A stretch of 5,288 nucleotides of DNA from Rudanella sp. (GCA_026785985.1 JAJAYX010000715.1:1-5288); one strand, 5' to 3'. Shown: positions 1-5,288, numbered from the stretch's first letter. Translations and numbers: made by a program. Notes: generated by a model from the letters alone, not told the origin.

Positions 1-109
1 CTGTTGGCTGCTCACTGTTCACTGATAATCTCCTTTCCTCCTTTTCCTCCCTTTTTTTTCGTGATTGGCCTTATCTTCGTTTATTGGCCTGAAAAAGGAG
101 GTAATTAAA
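1..109 (+). promoter_or_regulatory. Leader of the histidine kinase gene with polypyrimidine tract and unusually strong RBS
   Basis: This is the non-coding leader before the kinase gene. Bases 30-60 are a pure pyrimidine run. AGGAGG at 96-101 lies 8 nt before the ATG at 110, a textbook Shine-Dalgarno sequence, whereas I see none before the other genes here. The site fixes the start at 110 rather than the upstream in-frame TTG at 65. Bases 37-45 (CCTCCTTTT) are a perfect 9-bp complement of 93-101 (AAAAGGAGG), so the leader RNA could fold over its own RBS. ATTGGCCT occurs twice (64-71 and 83-90, 19 bp apart). No convincing TTG/TAnnTTTG promoter was found; TATCTTCG at 72-79 has one mismatch and no partner TTG. 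Confidence 0.55.
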
Positions 110-1198
110 ATGGGGTACTCAAAACAAAAAATTTATTGGTTTTGTCAGATTTTTGGGTGGACACTCATTATTGGAGTCGAATGGCTTTTCTTTTATTTTG
201 GTGACAGCTATGACCCGGATTCGATTTATCTGGCTTTGGCTAACATCATGCTTGGTATTTCGCTGACCCACGCCTATCGACACATTATCCGACGCCGGAA
301 CTGGGCGCGGTTGCCCTTTGTGCAACTGGCTCCCCGTGTGTTCCTGTCCGTGCTGGTGCTGGCCAGTATTATGACGTTCGTAAACTTGCCTTTCGACCGG
401 GAAATGTATCCCGAGCTATTTATTAATGAGCCAAGTGTGGTATTGGGGTATATGACCAGTTGGGGCAAAACAATGCTTACCTGGGTGCTCAGTTATACGG
501 TCTATCATTATGTGGAACGTAACCGCGATGTCGAGATTGAAAAGATATTGCTCAAAAGCAGTGTTCGCGAAACAGAAGCCAGGGTACTTCGGTCGCAGTT
601 GAACCCGCATTTCGTGTTCAATGCCCTCAACAGCATTCGGGCGTTGATCTACGAAGACCCAACCAAGGCGCAACAGGGCATTACGCAGCTCTCCAATATT
701 CTCCGTAACTCGCTCTTGGCCGACCGACGGAAAACGGTGGAACTCCGGGAGGAAATCAAAACAGTGGAAGATTACCTGGCCCTCGAAAAAGTTCGGTATG
801 AAGATCGGCTCACCTCGCGCATCGACCTCGACATGAGAACCCTGTATTGGCAAGTCCCGCCGATGATGTTGCAAACGCTGGTCGAAAATGCCATTAAACA
901 TGGTGTTCAGAAAGTGGTAGGCGGGGGCTTTGTGGAAGTTACCTCCTGGGTCGAAACCCACGAAAGAGAAGGAGACCGGCTGCACATTCGTATTCGGAAC
1001 ACCGGTGTGCTGGGCGACAAAAAAGCATCGGGTGGGTTTGGTTTGGAAAATACCTCTCAACGGCTTGAGCTGCTGTATGGCTCCCCCGCCAGTTTTCATA
1101 TTATTCAGGATGAGCCTGATGTTGTTTGCGCCGAAATTGTGATCCCGAACCAGTCGGAGGGCCTTTTTCGCAAAGAAACAGTTGCTTCGCGGCATTGA
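110..1198 (+). CDS. LytS-type membrane sensor histidine kinase (His_kinase family)
   Basis: This 362-aa inner-membrane sensor kinase should autophosphorylate on a histidine and pass the phosphate to the regulator encoded next. The first ~136 residues contain four hydrophobic segments (about 9-30, 37-59, 76-94, 111-135) and no large extracytoplasmic domain, so the signal is probably sensed in or near the membrane. A helical linker follows. The His_kinase signature LNPHFVFNALNSIRALI (164-180) puts the phospho-accepting His at 167. The ATPase part has the N-box LVENAIKHG (257-265), IRNTG (295-299) and a G-box, GGFGLENTSQRLELLYG (308-324). Length and order match the LytS/YehU-like kinases common in Bacteroidota. 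The start at 110 is chosen because AGGAGG lies 8 nt upstream; the alternative TTG at 65 would add 15 unlikely residues. The stop lies 32 bp before the regulator gene. The signal cannot be inferred from sequence. Confidence 0.93.
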   Translation: MGYSKQKIYWFCQIFGWTLIIGVEWLFFYFGDSYDPDSIYLALANIMLGISLTHAYRHIIRRRNWARLPFVQLAPRVFLSVLVLASIMTFVNLPFDREMYPELFINEPSVVLGYMTSWGKTMLTWVLSYTVYHYVERNRDVEIEKILLKSSVRETEARVLRSQLNPHFVFNALNSIRALIYEDPTKAQQGITQLSNILRNSLLADRRKTVELREEIKTVEDYLALEKVRYEDRLTSRIDLDMRTLYWQVPPMMLQTLVENAIKHGVQKVVGGGFVEVTSWVETHEREGDRLHIRIRNTGVLGDKKASGGFGLENTSQRLELLYGSPASFHIIQDEPDVVCAEIVIPNQSEGLFRKETVASRH

Positions 1199-1230
1199 AT
1201 GACCAATAAAATAACTAATGACCAACTTAT
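1199..1230 (+). repeat. Short direct repeat between kinase and regulator genes
   Basis: AATGACCAA occurs at 1198-1206 and again at 1217-1225, 19 bp apart, filling most of the 32-bp gap. The two ATG triplets inside it (1199, 1218) are out of frame with the regulator. There is no terminator-like hairpin and no Shine-Dalgarno, so kinase and regulator are probably co-transcribed. Significance of the repeat is unknown. Confidence 0.4.
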
Positions 1231-1974
1231 ATGCGTACTCTGATTGTTGACGACGAGCGTTTGGCCCGGAACGAACTCCGCCGATTACTCGAAAATTTCC
1301 CCAAAATTGATATTGTGGGCGAGGCTGCCAACGCCGACGAAGCCCTGCCGATGATTGACGAACTGCAACCCGATTTGCTGTTTCTGGATATTCAGATGCC
1401 CGGCAAAAATGGCTTTGAATTATTACAGGCTATCGAAGGCAAAGCGCCCGATGTGGTGTTCACCACGGCCTACGATGAGTATGCTATCAAAGCATTTGAG
1501 TTCAACGCGCTCGACTACCTGCTGAAGCCCATTGAACTGAGCCGCCTGACCGAAGCAATTCACCGGGTCGAAGAAGAATTACAGCATCATGCCACCGATG
1601 CACCCCGCCCTGCATCCACCGATCCCAGCCACCGAATTTTGGGCGAAAATGACCAGGTTTTTGTGAAAGACGGCGAAAAATGCTGGTTTGTAAAACTGGG
1701 CAAAGTGCGGCTGTTCGAGTCGATGGGGAACTATGTCCGGCTCTACTTCGACGATCAGAAACCACTGGTACTGAAATCGTTGAACGCACTTGAAGACCGG
1801 CTCGATGCCGCCACCTTTTTCCGCGCCAATCGCAAACACATCATTAACCTGGCCTGGATCGAGAAAATTGAACCGTGGTTTAGCGGGGGATTGCTGGTGA
1901 CGTTGCGGGGAGGAGATAAAATTGAAATTAGCCGTCGACAGGCAATTCGATTCAAGGATTTGTTAAGTTTGTAG
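1231..1974 (+). CDS. LytTR-family response regulator transcription factor
   Basis: This 247-aa cytoplasmic regulator is the expected partner of the kinase just upstream. The receiver domain spans about residues 1-115. It has the acidic pair D7/D8, the phospho-acceptor D53 within LFLDIQMPGKNG (50-61), the switch threonine at T79, and K99 in the LLKP motif. A linker rich in Ala, Pro, His and Asp (about 116-138) leads to a LytTR DNA-binding domain (about 142-247). That domain shows the family pattern FESMGNYVRLY (162-172), FFRANRKHIINL (196-207) and the closing ISRRQAIRFKDLL (233-245). The ATG at 1231 is the only start that gives a complete receiver domain; no Shine-Dalgarno precedes it, as is usual in Bacteroidota. 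LytTR proteins typically bind paired direct repeats; I found no site matching the published consensus and spacing in this window, so its targets are unknown. Confidence 0.95.
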   Translation: MRTLIVDDERLARNELRRLLENFPKIDIVGEAANADEALPMIDELQPDLLFLDIQMPGKNGFELLQAIEGKAPDVVFTTAYDEYAIKAFEFNALDYLLKPIELSRLTEAIHRVEEELQHHATDAPRPASTDPSHRILGENDQVFVKDGEKCWFVKLGKVRLFESMGNYVRLYFDDQKPLVLKSLNALEDRLDAATFFRANRKHIINLAWIEKIEPWFSGGLLVTLRGGDKIEISRRQAIRFKDLLSL

Positions 1975-2005
1975 GAATATGAACACGGTTTGTTATGCTG
2001 TGTTC
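1964..2005 (+). promoter_or_regulatory. Possible -7 box and leader hairpin before the lipoprotein gene
   Basis: TAAGTTTG at 1964-1971 matches the Bacteroidota -7 pattern TAnnTTTG exactly, but it lies in the last codons of the regulator and no TTG sits at the proper upstream distance. Just downstream, GAACAC (1981-1986) can pair with GTGTTC (2000-2005), extended by one G-C and two G-U pairs around a 7-nt loop. No U-tract follows, so it does not look like a terminator. If the box is used, the hairpin would lie at the very 5' end of the transcript. Either could be chance. Confidence 0.25.
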
Positions 2006-2016
2006 TGCTTCGTTCC

Positions 2017-2817
2017 ATGTATAAAGTTTCCTTCCTCCTCTTTATTGGCTTACTGACTGGCTTATTGGGCTGTGATCAATCGGCTAATCAGGCACCCGTT
2101 GCCCTCCGGAAAATAGCCTACCAATACACCGGCGAGGGTCAATGCGACACCACCAAACGTCGGGGCGTGTCGGTGTCGGCTCAATATATCCAACTTGTGG
2201 GCGAGTCGTTGGCTACCCGAAGCATCAACGACTCCCTGCGGGCAATGGTCGCATCGGGCATTAACGATTGGGTCGATAGTGCTGCGCTGGCCCAAACACC
2301 GGCTGCCCGTACTGACCTCGCCACAGGTGCCCGGCTTTTTTCAGTTAGCTATCAGCAGATGGGCGAAGAAGGCCGGATGTTTGGCGGATGCTGGGATTTG
2401 CAGGTTCAGTGCGACACTACCTTCAGCAGCCCCGGCATTCTGACCGTCCGGCAGGAAACCTACACCTACTCCGGTGGAGCGCACCCGAATACCCAAATCA
2501 GTCTGCAGAGTTTCAGCCGCCGAACGGGTCACGCCCTCCAGCTAACCGAGGTGGTGTCGGACACAACCGCGCTGCTTGGACTGGTGGAGCGGGCCTTTCG
2601 CAAACAGCAGGACATTCGGCCCGGTCAGGATCTGGAAGCGGCTGGTTATTTTCTGCGCGATGGCCAGTTTTTTCTGTCCGGCACCTTCGGCATTGGCCGC
2701 GACGGACTGATTTTTCTGTATAATCCTTACGAAATTGCTGCCTACGCCCTTGGCCCCATTCAACTTACGGTTCCCTACAGTGAGTTGAAGGGCATTTTGA
2801 AACCAGAGGTATTATGA
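2017..2817 (+). CDS. Lipoprotein with DUF4163/DUF3298 (RsiV-like) domains
   Basis: This 266-aa protein starts with a lipoprotein signal: a short charged start, a hydrophobic stretch, and LLGC with the lipidated Cys at position 19. It is therefore expected to be anchored in a membrane facing the periplasm or the cell surface. The region at about 30-135 resembles DUF4163 (PdaC-like). The region at about 145-260 matches DUF3298, with TYTYSGGAHPNTQ (148-160), a Phe/Thr/Gly/Leu strand pattern near 166-177, and YNPYEIAAYALG (235-246) before PYSELK (253-258). Homologous domains occur in RsiV, a lysozyme-binding anti-sigma factor of Bacillus, but the substrate here is unknown. QCDTT appears twice (42-46 and 131-135), and Cys43, 125 and 132 could form a disulfide. 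I chose the ATG at 2017 because it directly precedes the signal; an upstream TTG at 1990 only adds a poor leader. It follows the regulator by 42 bp, so it may belong to the same regulon. Confidence 0.85.
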   Translation: MYKVSFLLFIGLLTGLLGCDQSANQAPVALRKIAYQYTGEGQCDTTKRRGVSVSAQYIQLVGESLATRSINDSLRAMVASGINDWVDSAALAQTPAARTDLATGARLFSVSYQQMGEEGRMFGGCWDLQVQCDTTFSSPGILTVRQETYTYSGGAHPNTQISLQSFSRRTGHALQLTEVVSDTTALLGLVERAFRKQQDIRPGQDLEAAGYFLRDGQFFLSGTFGIGRDGLIFLYNPYEIAAYALGPIQLTVPYSELKGILKPEVL

Positions 2818-2830
2818 ATGCTTATATTTG
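2797..2830 (+). promoter_or_regulatory. Candidate Bacteroidota promoter for the exported small protein
   Basis: TATATTTG at 2823-2830 is an exact match to the -7 consensus TAnnTTTG. A TTG at 2797-2799 lies 23 bp upstream, the long end of the reported 17-23 bp spacing. Transcription would start around 2836 and give a short leader before the ATG at 2852. It overlaps the end of the lipoprotein gene, so it would be an internal promoter of the operon. Confidence 0.45.
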
Positions 2831-2851
2831 CGGGACAAAACCACTGTAAAC

Positions 2852-3346
2852 ATGAAACTAATTATTCTCTTCTTCAGCCTGTTAAGCACCCTGTCGGCTT
2901 ATGCCCAATATGGCGGGCAGTATGGAGGCCAATCCGGGGGCTACGGTCGCCAGAGTATGGGCGGCATGAACCAGCCGATGGACAACTACCGCCCGTCGGC
3001 GTTCAACTCGATTCCAACCATTTTAGCCGACCGCGAAACCAAGTGGCTGCGGGACAGCCTCTCCCTCTCGAAGGAGCAAACGAAATTGGTGAAGAAACTG
3101 AATTTCGACTACGCCAAACAACAGCAGGATGCCATCAAAGACATTGTTGGCACCAAAGGCGATCAACCCTCACCAGCCACCGTCAAGCAGGTTCGCGAAG
3201 CCATGACGATGCTCAACGACGAAAAGCAGGACATGCTGAAACCGCTGTTAACGCCTGAACAATGGATAGCCTATCAGGCCAGGAAATTAGACATGTGGAA
3301 GCAAACAGGCGGTTTCTACGAAAAAGGCCTGGTAAAGGTTAATTGA
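2852..3346 (+). CDS. Small exported helical protein, Spy/LTXXQ-like, Gly/Gln-rich N-terminus
   Basis: This is a 164-aa exported protein. Residues 1-18 form a signal peptide with a probable cleavage site AYA|Q at 18/19. The mature protein opens with three degenerate 12-bp repeats (2906-2941) encoding Q-Y-G-G, Q-Y-G-G and Q-S-G-G, then a flexible Gly/Met/Asn/Pro-rich stretch to about residue 50. The rest (about 58-150) is predicted helical and highly charged. It contains LSLSKEQTKLVKKL (70-83) and LLTPEQWIAYQ (132-142), which resemble the paired LTxxQ-type motifs of Spy/CpxP periplasmic chaperones. The family link is suggested by pattern only, and a lineage-specific hypothetical is equally possible. 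The start at 2852 is chosen because it begins the signal peptide; an in-frame TTG at 2828 falls inside the -7 box. It follows the lipoprotein by 34 bp and precedes the VF530 gene by 3 bp. Confidence 0.8.
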   Translation: MKLIILFFSLLSTLSAYAQYGGQYGGQSGGYGRQSMGGMNQPMDNYRPSAFNSIPTILADRETKWLRDSLSLSKEQTKLVKKLNFDYAKQQQDAIKDIVGTKGDQPSPATVKQVREAMTMLNDEKQDMLKPLLTPEQWIAYQARKLDMWKQTGGFYEKGLVKVN

Positions 3347-3349
3347 GTG

Positions 3350-3568
3350 ATGCAGGAACAGCCCAACAACCCACTGCACGGCAAAACGCTGGAATCTATT
3401 CTGAACGAATTAGTGGCCCGCTATGGCTGGAACGAACTGGGCGACCGCATCCCAATCAACTGTTTCAGGAACAACCCAGGCATCAAATCGAGCCTGACTT
3501 TTTTGCGGAAAACGCCCTGGGCGCGGGACAAAGTAGAGGAGCTATATATGGGGATGAGTCGGCGGTGA
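3350..3568 (+). CDS. VF530 family (DUF2132) small DNA-binding-type protein
   Basis: This 72-aa basic cytoplasmic protein matches the VF530/DUF2132 family over nearly its whole length: [13 protein letters not shown] (6-18), [14 protein letters not shown] (21-34), INCF (36-39), and the hallmark [20 protein letters not shown] (47-66). The family is named for a Vibrio fischeri protein with a small helical fold proposed to bind nucleic acid; the cellular role is unknown. The start is set at the ATG at 3350. A GTG at 3347 is also in frame, but it directly abuts the upstream stop (3344-3346) and would add one residue. The 3-bp gap suggests translational coupling to the exported-protein gene. Its stop lies 5 bp from the stop of the oppositely oriented transporter gene, so the two transcripts must overlap or end inside each other. 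Confidence 0.92.
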   Translation: MQEQPNNPLHGKTLESILNELVARYGWNELGDRIPINCFRNNPGIKSSLTFLRKTPWARDKVEELYMGMSRR

Positions 3569-3573
3569 GTACC

Positions 3574-4929
3574 TTACATCACCTGCCAAACCCCGTATAC
3601 GCTCACGCCCAGAATAGCCAGTACACTGAGCCAAAGCCAGACATCGTAGGCACGGGAAGGTTTCAGGCCGACGGGCAGTTCGCGATACCGAAACTGAAGC
3701 GCGGCCCAAACCACCACCAGCAACAGAACCGAGGTGGCAATGCCGCCCAGCAAAATCATCAGCACCGGTAGCCGAATGAACAGGTATAACACGCACCACA
3801 AGGCCGGAAACGCCCACGACAGCCTTGTAATGGCCCGCTGACGACTGACAGGGTTGCTGAAATTGACCCAGCCCAACTGCCCGAACGCATCGGCAAAGAT
3901 CCGCGACCAACTGGCCGTGGCTGTGAACAATGTGGAATACAACACGAAAAACGCCCCGACCAAAAATACGACCTGCGCCCCCGGCCCCAGCGTAACTGTG
4001 AACAATCGCGACAGGGTTTCCACCATGGCGTAACCCTCCGGCACCTGCCCCTGCTCGTGCAGCAAAGACGCGCCAAGCAGGTAGAAAGCCGCCGTAACGG
4101 TCGTGTACACCACCATCGAACAAAGCGCGTCGAAGGTCATTACGCGAATCCAGCCACGCGCCCGAGCCGCCCATTAGGGAGAGTTGTCGTTTATGCCTGA
4201 GTAGGCCGCGTAGCCTTTTTCGATGCACCAGTAGTTGTAATACATGATTTCGTCGCCACCCACGCCGGTGATGCCAAACGCAGCGAGAGCAATGCCAACG
4301 GTGGCGGGTGGCAGCGAAAATGTCAGTCCCTCGGCCAGTTCAGAACCGCTGATGGCGTAGGGTGTTTGCTGTAACATAAAGAGGGACAGCAGGATCAGGC
4401 ACCTAAACAACAAAATCATTACCAGCGACCCTTTCTCGACCCAGCCATATTTCCCAACGGCAATCAGCCCAGCCGCCGATGCCGCCGACAACACCGCCCA
4501 TGCCCAAACCGGAATGGCCGGTATCGCCATATATAAAACCAACGCACAGCCGCCCACAATGCCACCGACCTGCAACACTTTCAGCAGTTGCAGACTTAGC
4601 CAGAGCCAGATTGACCAATGGGTTTTATGTGGCCCCCAGCGCGGTCCCGGTAATCGGTTCATCGACTGCATGGTAGGGACACCCGTGCAGATGGCGTTTT
4701 TGCCGAATTCCAGTTGCAGAGCCACTTTCACAAAACAACTGACCAGGATGACCCAGAACGTTACGAAGCCCGCTTTGGCACCGAGGGCGGTGGTCGCAAT
4801 CAACTCGCCGGAGCCAACAATAGCCGCCGACATGATGAAGCCGGGGCCGAGGTGTTTCAACGATCCAAAAAAAGTGGCAGGAGCCGCCAGAACGCGGTCG
4901 GATGTGAGGGTATAGGGGTCGGGAGTCAA
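3574..4929 (-). pseudogene. Nramp-related metal-ion transporter interrupted by one in-frame stop
   Basis: This minus-strand frame is continuous for 452 codons except for TAA at codon 252 (4174-4176). The first part (251 aa) has LGPGFIMSAAIVGSGELIATT (27-47) and GVGGDEIMYYNYW (222-234). Directly after the stop the same frame reads WAARARGWIRV and continues at an internal Met (4140) for 188 more residues with further membrane segments. Reading through gives ~450 residues, a usual length for the family, so one substitution of a Gln, Glu or Lys codon explains the break. At the expected positions the Nramp DPGN motif (TM1) is GSGE, and the MPHN motif (TM6) is replaced by a stretch containing Asp-226 and Glu-227, so this is a divergent Nramp-like subfamily whose ion is uncertain. 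The start is a TTG at 4929, just after an in-frame stop; the first ATG (codon 33) would delete part of TM1. Two separate polypeptides, readthrough, or a sequencing error remain possible. Confidence 0.85.
4174..4176 (-). other. In-frame TAA splitting the Nramp-like gene
   Basis: On the minus strand the context is TCTCCC-TAA-TGGGCG, encoding S-P-stop-W-A. The frame does not shift: 11 open codons (4173-4141) link the stop to the Met codon at 4140. A single change at the first base would restore Gln, Glu or Lys. Confidence 0.85.
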
Positions 4930-4931
4930 GG

Positions 4932-4970
4932 TTTAGGGGGTTTGGCAGTAAAAGCCCAAACCGCCCTAAA
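4932..4970 (-). promoter_or_regulatory. Strong hairpin between the xisI remnant and the transporter start
   Basis: TTTAGGG (4932-4938) pairs with CCCTAAA (4964-4970), and GGTTTGG (4939-4945) pairs with CCAAACC (4956-4962). This gives 14 Watson-Crick pairs with a single-base bulge at 4963 and a 10-nt loop. It lies 19 nt after the xisI stop and ends 2 nt before the TTG start of the transporter. No T-run follows on the minus strand, so it is not a classical intrinsic terminator. It may terminate or stabilise the xisI message or limit translation of the transporter. Confidence 0.6.
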
Positions 4971-4989
4971 TTTAACTGACCAGGTGCCA

Positions 4990-5169
4990 TTAAGCTACTG
5001 CAAAATCAGGGATAAGTTTGCGTCGGTGGGGGGCGTGAAAGGCCAAAACAATGTCCTGTTTCTCAATTCCTTTCTCAGTTAGTAGCATGGCTATTTTCAG
5101 ATGAGTTCCGTCATGCTGAATTAGTACTTTATCATCATCCCGAACATCAATAGACTTGTTTTGTTTTGA
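4990..5169 (-). pseudogene. xisI: 5'-truncated xisI-like gene (C-terminal half)
   Basis: A 59-codon minus-strand frame with no start codon near its beginning ends in TAA at 4990-4992. It reads IDVRDDDKVLIQHDGT (7-22), then LLTEKGIEKQDIVLAFHAP (29-47) and RRKLIPDFAVA (49-59). This is the typical end of XisI proteins, which carry K-(I/V)-W-I-Q, G-(I/V)-P-K-(E/S)-DIVL-(G/A)-F-H-x-P-x-R and a terminal (F/Y)-(A/G)-VA. XisI was described as a factor controlling fdxN-element excision in Anabaena, working with XisH, and is widespread without a known role. Full-length proteins are about 110 aa, so roughly the first half is missing. Tandem stops TGA TAA (5170-5175) lie immediately upstream, and none of the three upstream frames encodes an XisI start. 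No xisH is visible. The stop overlaps an out-of-frame ATG (TAATG) that does not lead into the transporter. Recognition is from memory of the motif pattern. Confidence 0.7.
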
Positions 5170-5232
5170 TTATCAATTAGTTGACATGGTTTTTGCTGCT
5201 AAGTACAACTTTAACAATTTTTCAGTGACTTT
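5160..5232. other. AT-rich junction, possible end of an inserted element
   Basis: XisI similarity ends near 5150-5165, and the sequence beyond it is AT-rich and unrelated. TTGACA (5181-5186), a 17-bp gap and TACAAC (5204-5209) resemble an E. coli-type promoter pointing toward the ORF at 5233. AGTTG (5179-5183) and CAACT (5206-5210) form a short inverted pair. An insertion-sequence terminal repeat would be expected about here, but the other end lies outside the window, so this is unproven. Confidence 0.3.
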
Positions 5233-5288
5233 ATGAGAAATAGTATTTTTAATAACCTGAAATTGGAGCGTGATTATACGGCTTCCAC
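5233..5288 (+). CDS. Start of an unidentified ORF running off the window (possible transposase)
   Basis: An ATG at 5233 opens 18 complete codons, MRNSIFNNLKLERDYTAS, and the frame continues past the window edge. The segment is too short to assign. Its position just beyond the point where xisI is cut off, in AT-rich sequence, makes an element-encoded protein such as a transposase plausible; this is inference. The opposite strand is also open from the edge to a TGA at 5173-5175 (38 codons, ending KTMSTN), so the 3' end of a minus-strand gene is the alternative reading. Confidence 0.3.
   Translation, partial: MRNSIFNNLKLERDYTAS

Noticed and set aside
1..24. CTGTTnnCT at 1-9 and 15-23 as a LytTR operator
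   Set aside because: The core deviates from the known consensus and the period is 14 bp instead of about 21-22. It resembles common short intergenic repeats.
65..109. TTG at 65 as the kinase start
   Set aside because: It lies upstream of the AGGAGG that serves the ATG at 110, and the extra residues resemble translated leader.
416..1225. Long minus-strand open frame opposite the kinase
   Set aside because: It is the antisense shadow of a clear kinase gene and has no recognisable domain.
2818..3258. 146-codon plus-strand frame overlapping the exported-protein gene
   Set aside because: The overlapping frame at 2852 has a signal peptide, a cleavage site and patterned helices, while this one is a low-complexity shadow.
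3343..3771. 142-codon plus-strand frame across the VF530 gene and the transporter end
   Set aside because: The VF530 frame in the same place matches its family end to end, and the rest is antisense to the transporter.
3542..4228. 228-codon minus-strand frame crossing the in-frame stop of the transporter
   Set aside because: It reads a different frame from the transporter and shows Arg/Gly-rich shadow composition. It does not bridge the stop in the true frame.
4967..4974. TAAATTTA as a -7 box for the transporter
   Set aside because: It misses the final G of the consensus, lacks a TTG at the right distance, and is part of the hairpin stem region.
4625..4990. ATG at 4990 overlapping the xisI stop as the real transporter start
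   Set aside because: That frame differs from the transporter frame, encodes no membrane motif, and runs through the hairpin. It would need an unsupported frameshift.
4714..5082. 122-codon plus-strand frame over the transporter start and xisI remnant
   Set aside because: It is antisense to two recognisable coding segments and has no family features.

Overview
The window looks like chromosomal DNA of a Bacteroidota bacterium, most likely a Cytophagales member such as Spirosoma or a relative (inference). Supporting signs are the LytS-type kinase with a LytTR regulator, near absence of Shine-Dalgarno sequences except at one gene, TAnnTTTG-type -7 boxes, and protein types common in that phylum. 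Most of the window is moderately GC-rich. The last ~200 bases are clearly AT-richer.

Bases 110-3568 hold five plus-strand genes separated by 3-42 bp, probably one operon or two overlapping transcripts. They encode a four-helix membrane histidine kinase (LytS/His_kinase type), a LytTR response regulator, a lipoprotein with DUF4163/DUF3298 (RsiV-like) features, a small exported protein with a Q-Y-G-G-rich start and a helical Spy/LTXXQ-like body, and a 72-aa VF530/DUF2132 protein. The kinase and regulator form a sensor pair. The next two products act outside the cytoplasm, so a cell-envelope role is plausible (inference).

Bases 3574-4929 on the minus strand converge on this block with only 5 bp between stop codons. 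They encode an Nramp-related membrane transporter interrupted by a single in-frame TAA (4174-4176). The frame is otherwise intact on both sides, so this is probably a recent nonsense pseudogene or a sequencing error. The usual Nramp metal-binding motifs are replaced.

Bases 4930-5288 look like a decaying accessory region. A strong hairpin (4932-4970) precedes the transporter start. Behind it lies the C-terminal half of an XisI-like gene (4990-5169, minus), with no start codon near its beginning and no upstream half. XisI similarity stops near 5160, where AT-rich unrelated sequence begins. That sequence carries the start of a plus-strand ORF at 5233 that runs off the edge and may belong to an inserted mobile element. 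I see no CRISPR array, tRNA or rRNA, and no convincing wholly new system. The best leads are the xisI remnant with its junction, the interrupted atypical Nramp gene, and the kinase leader that could mask its own ribosome-binding site.
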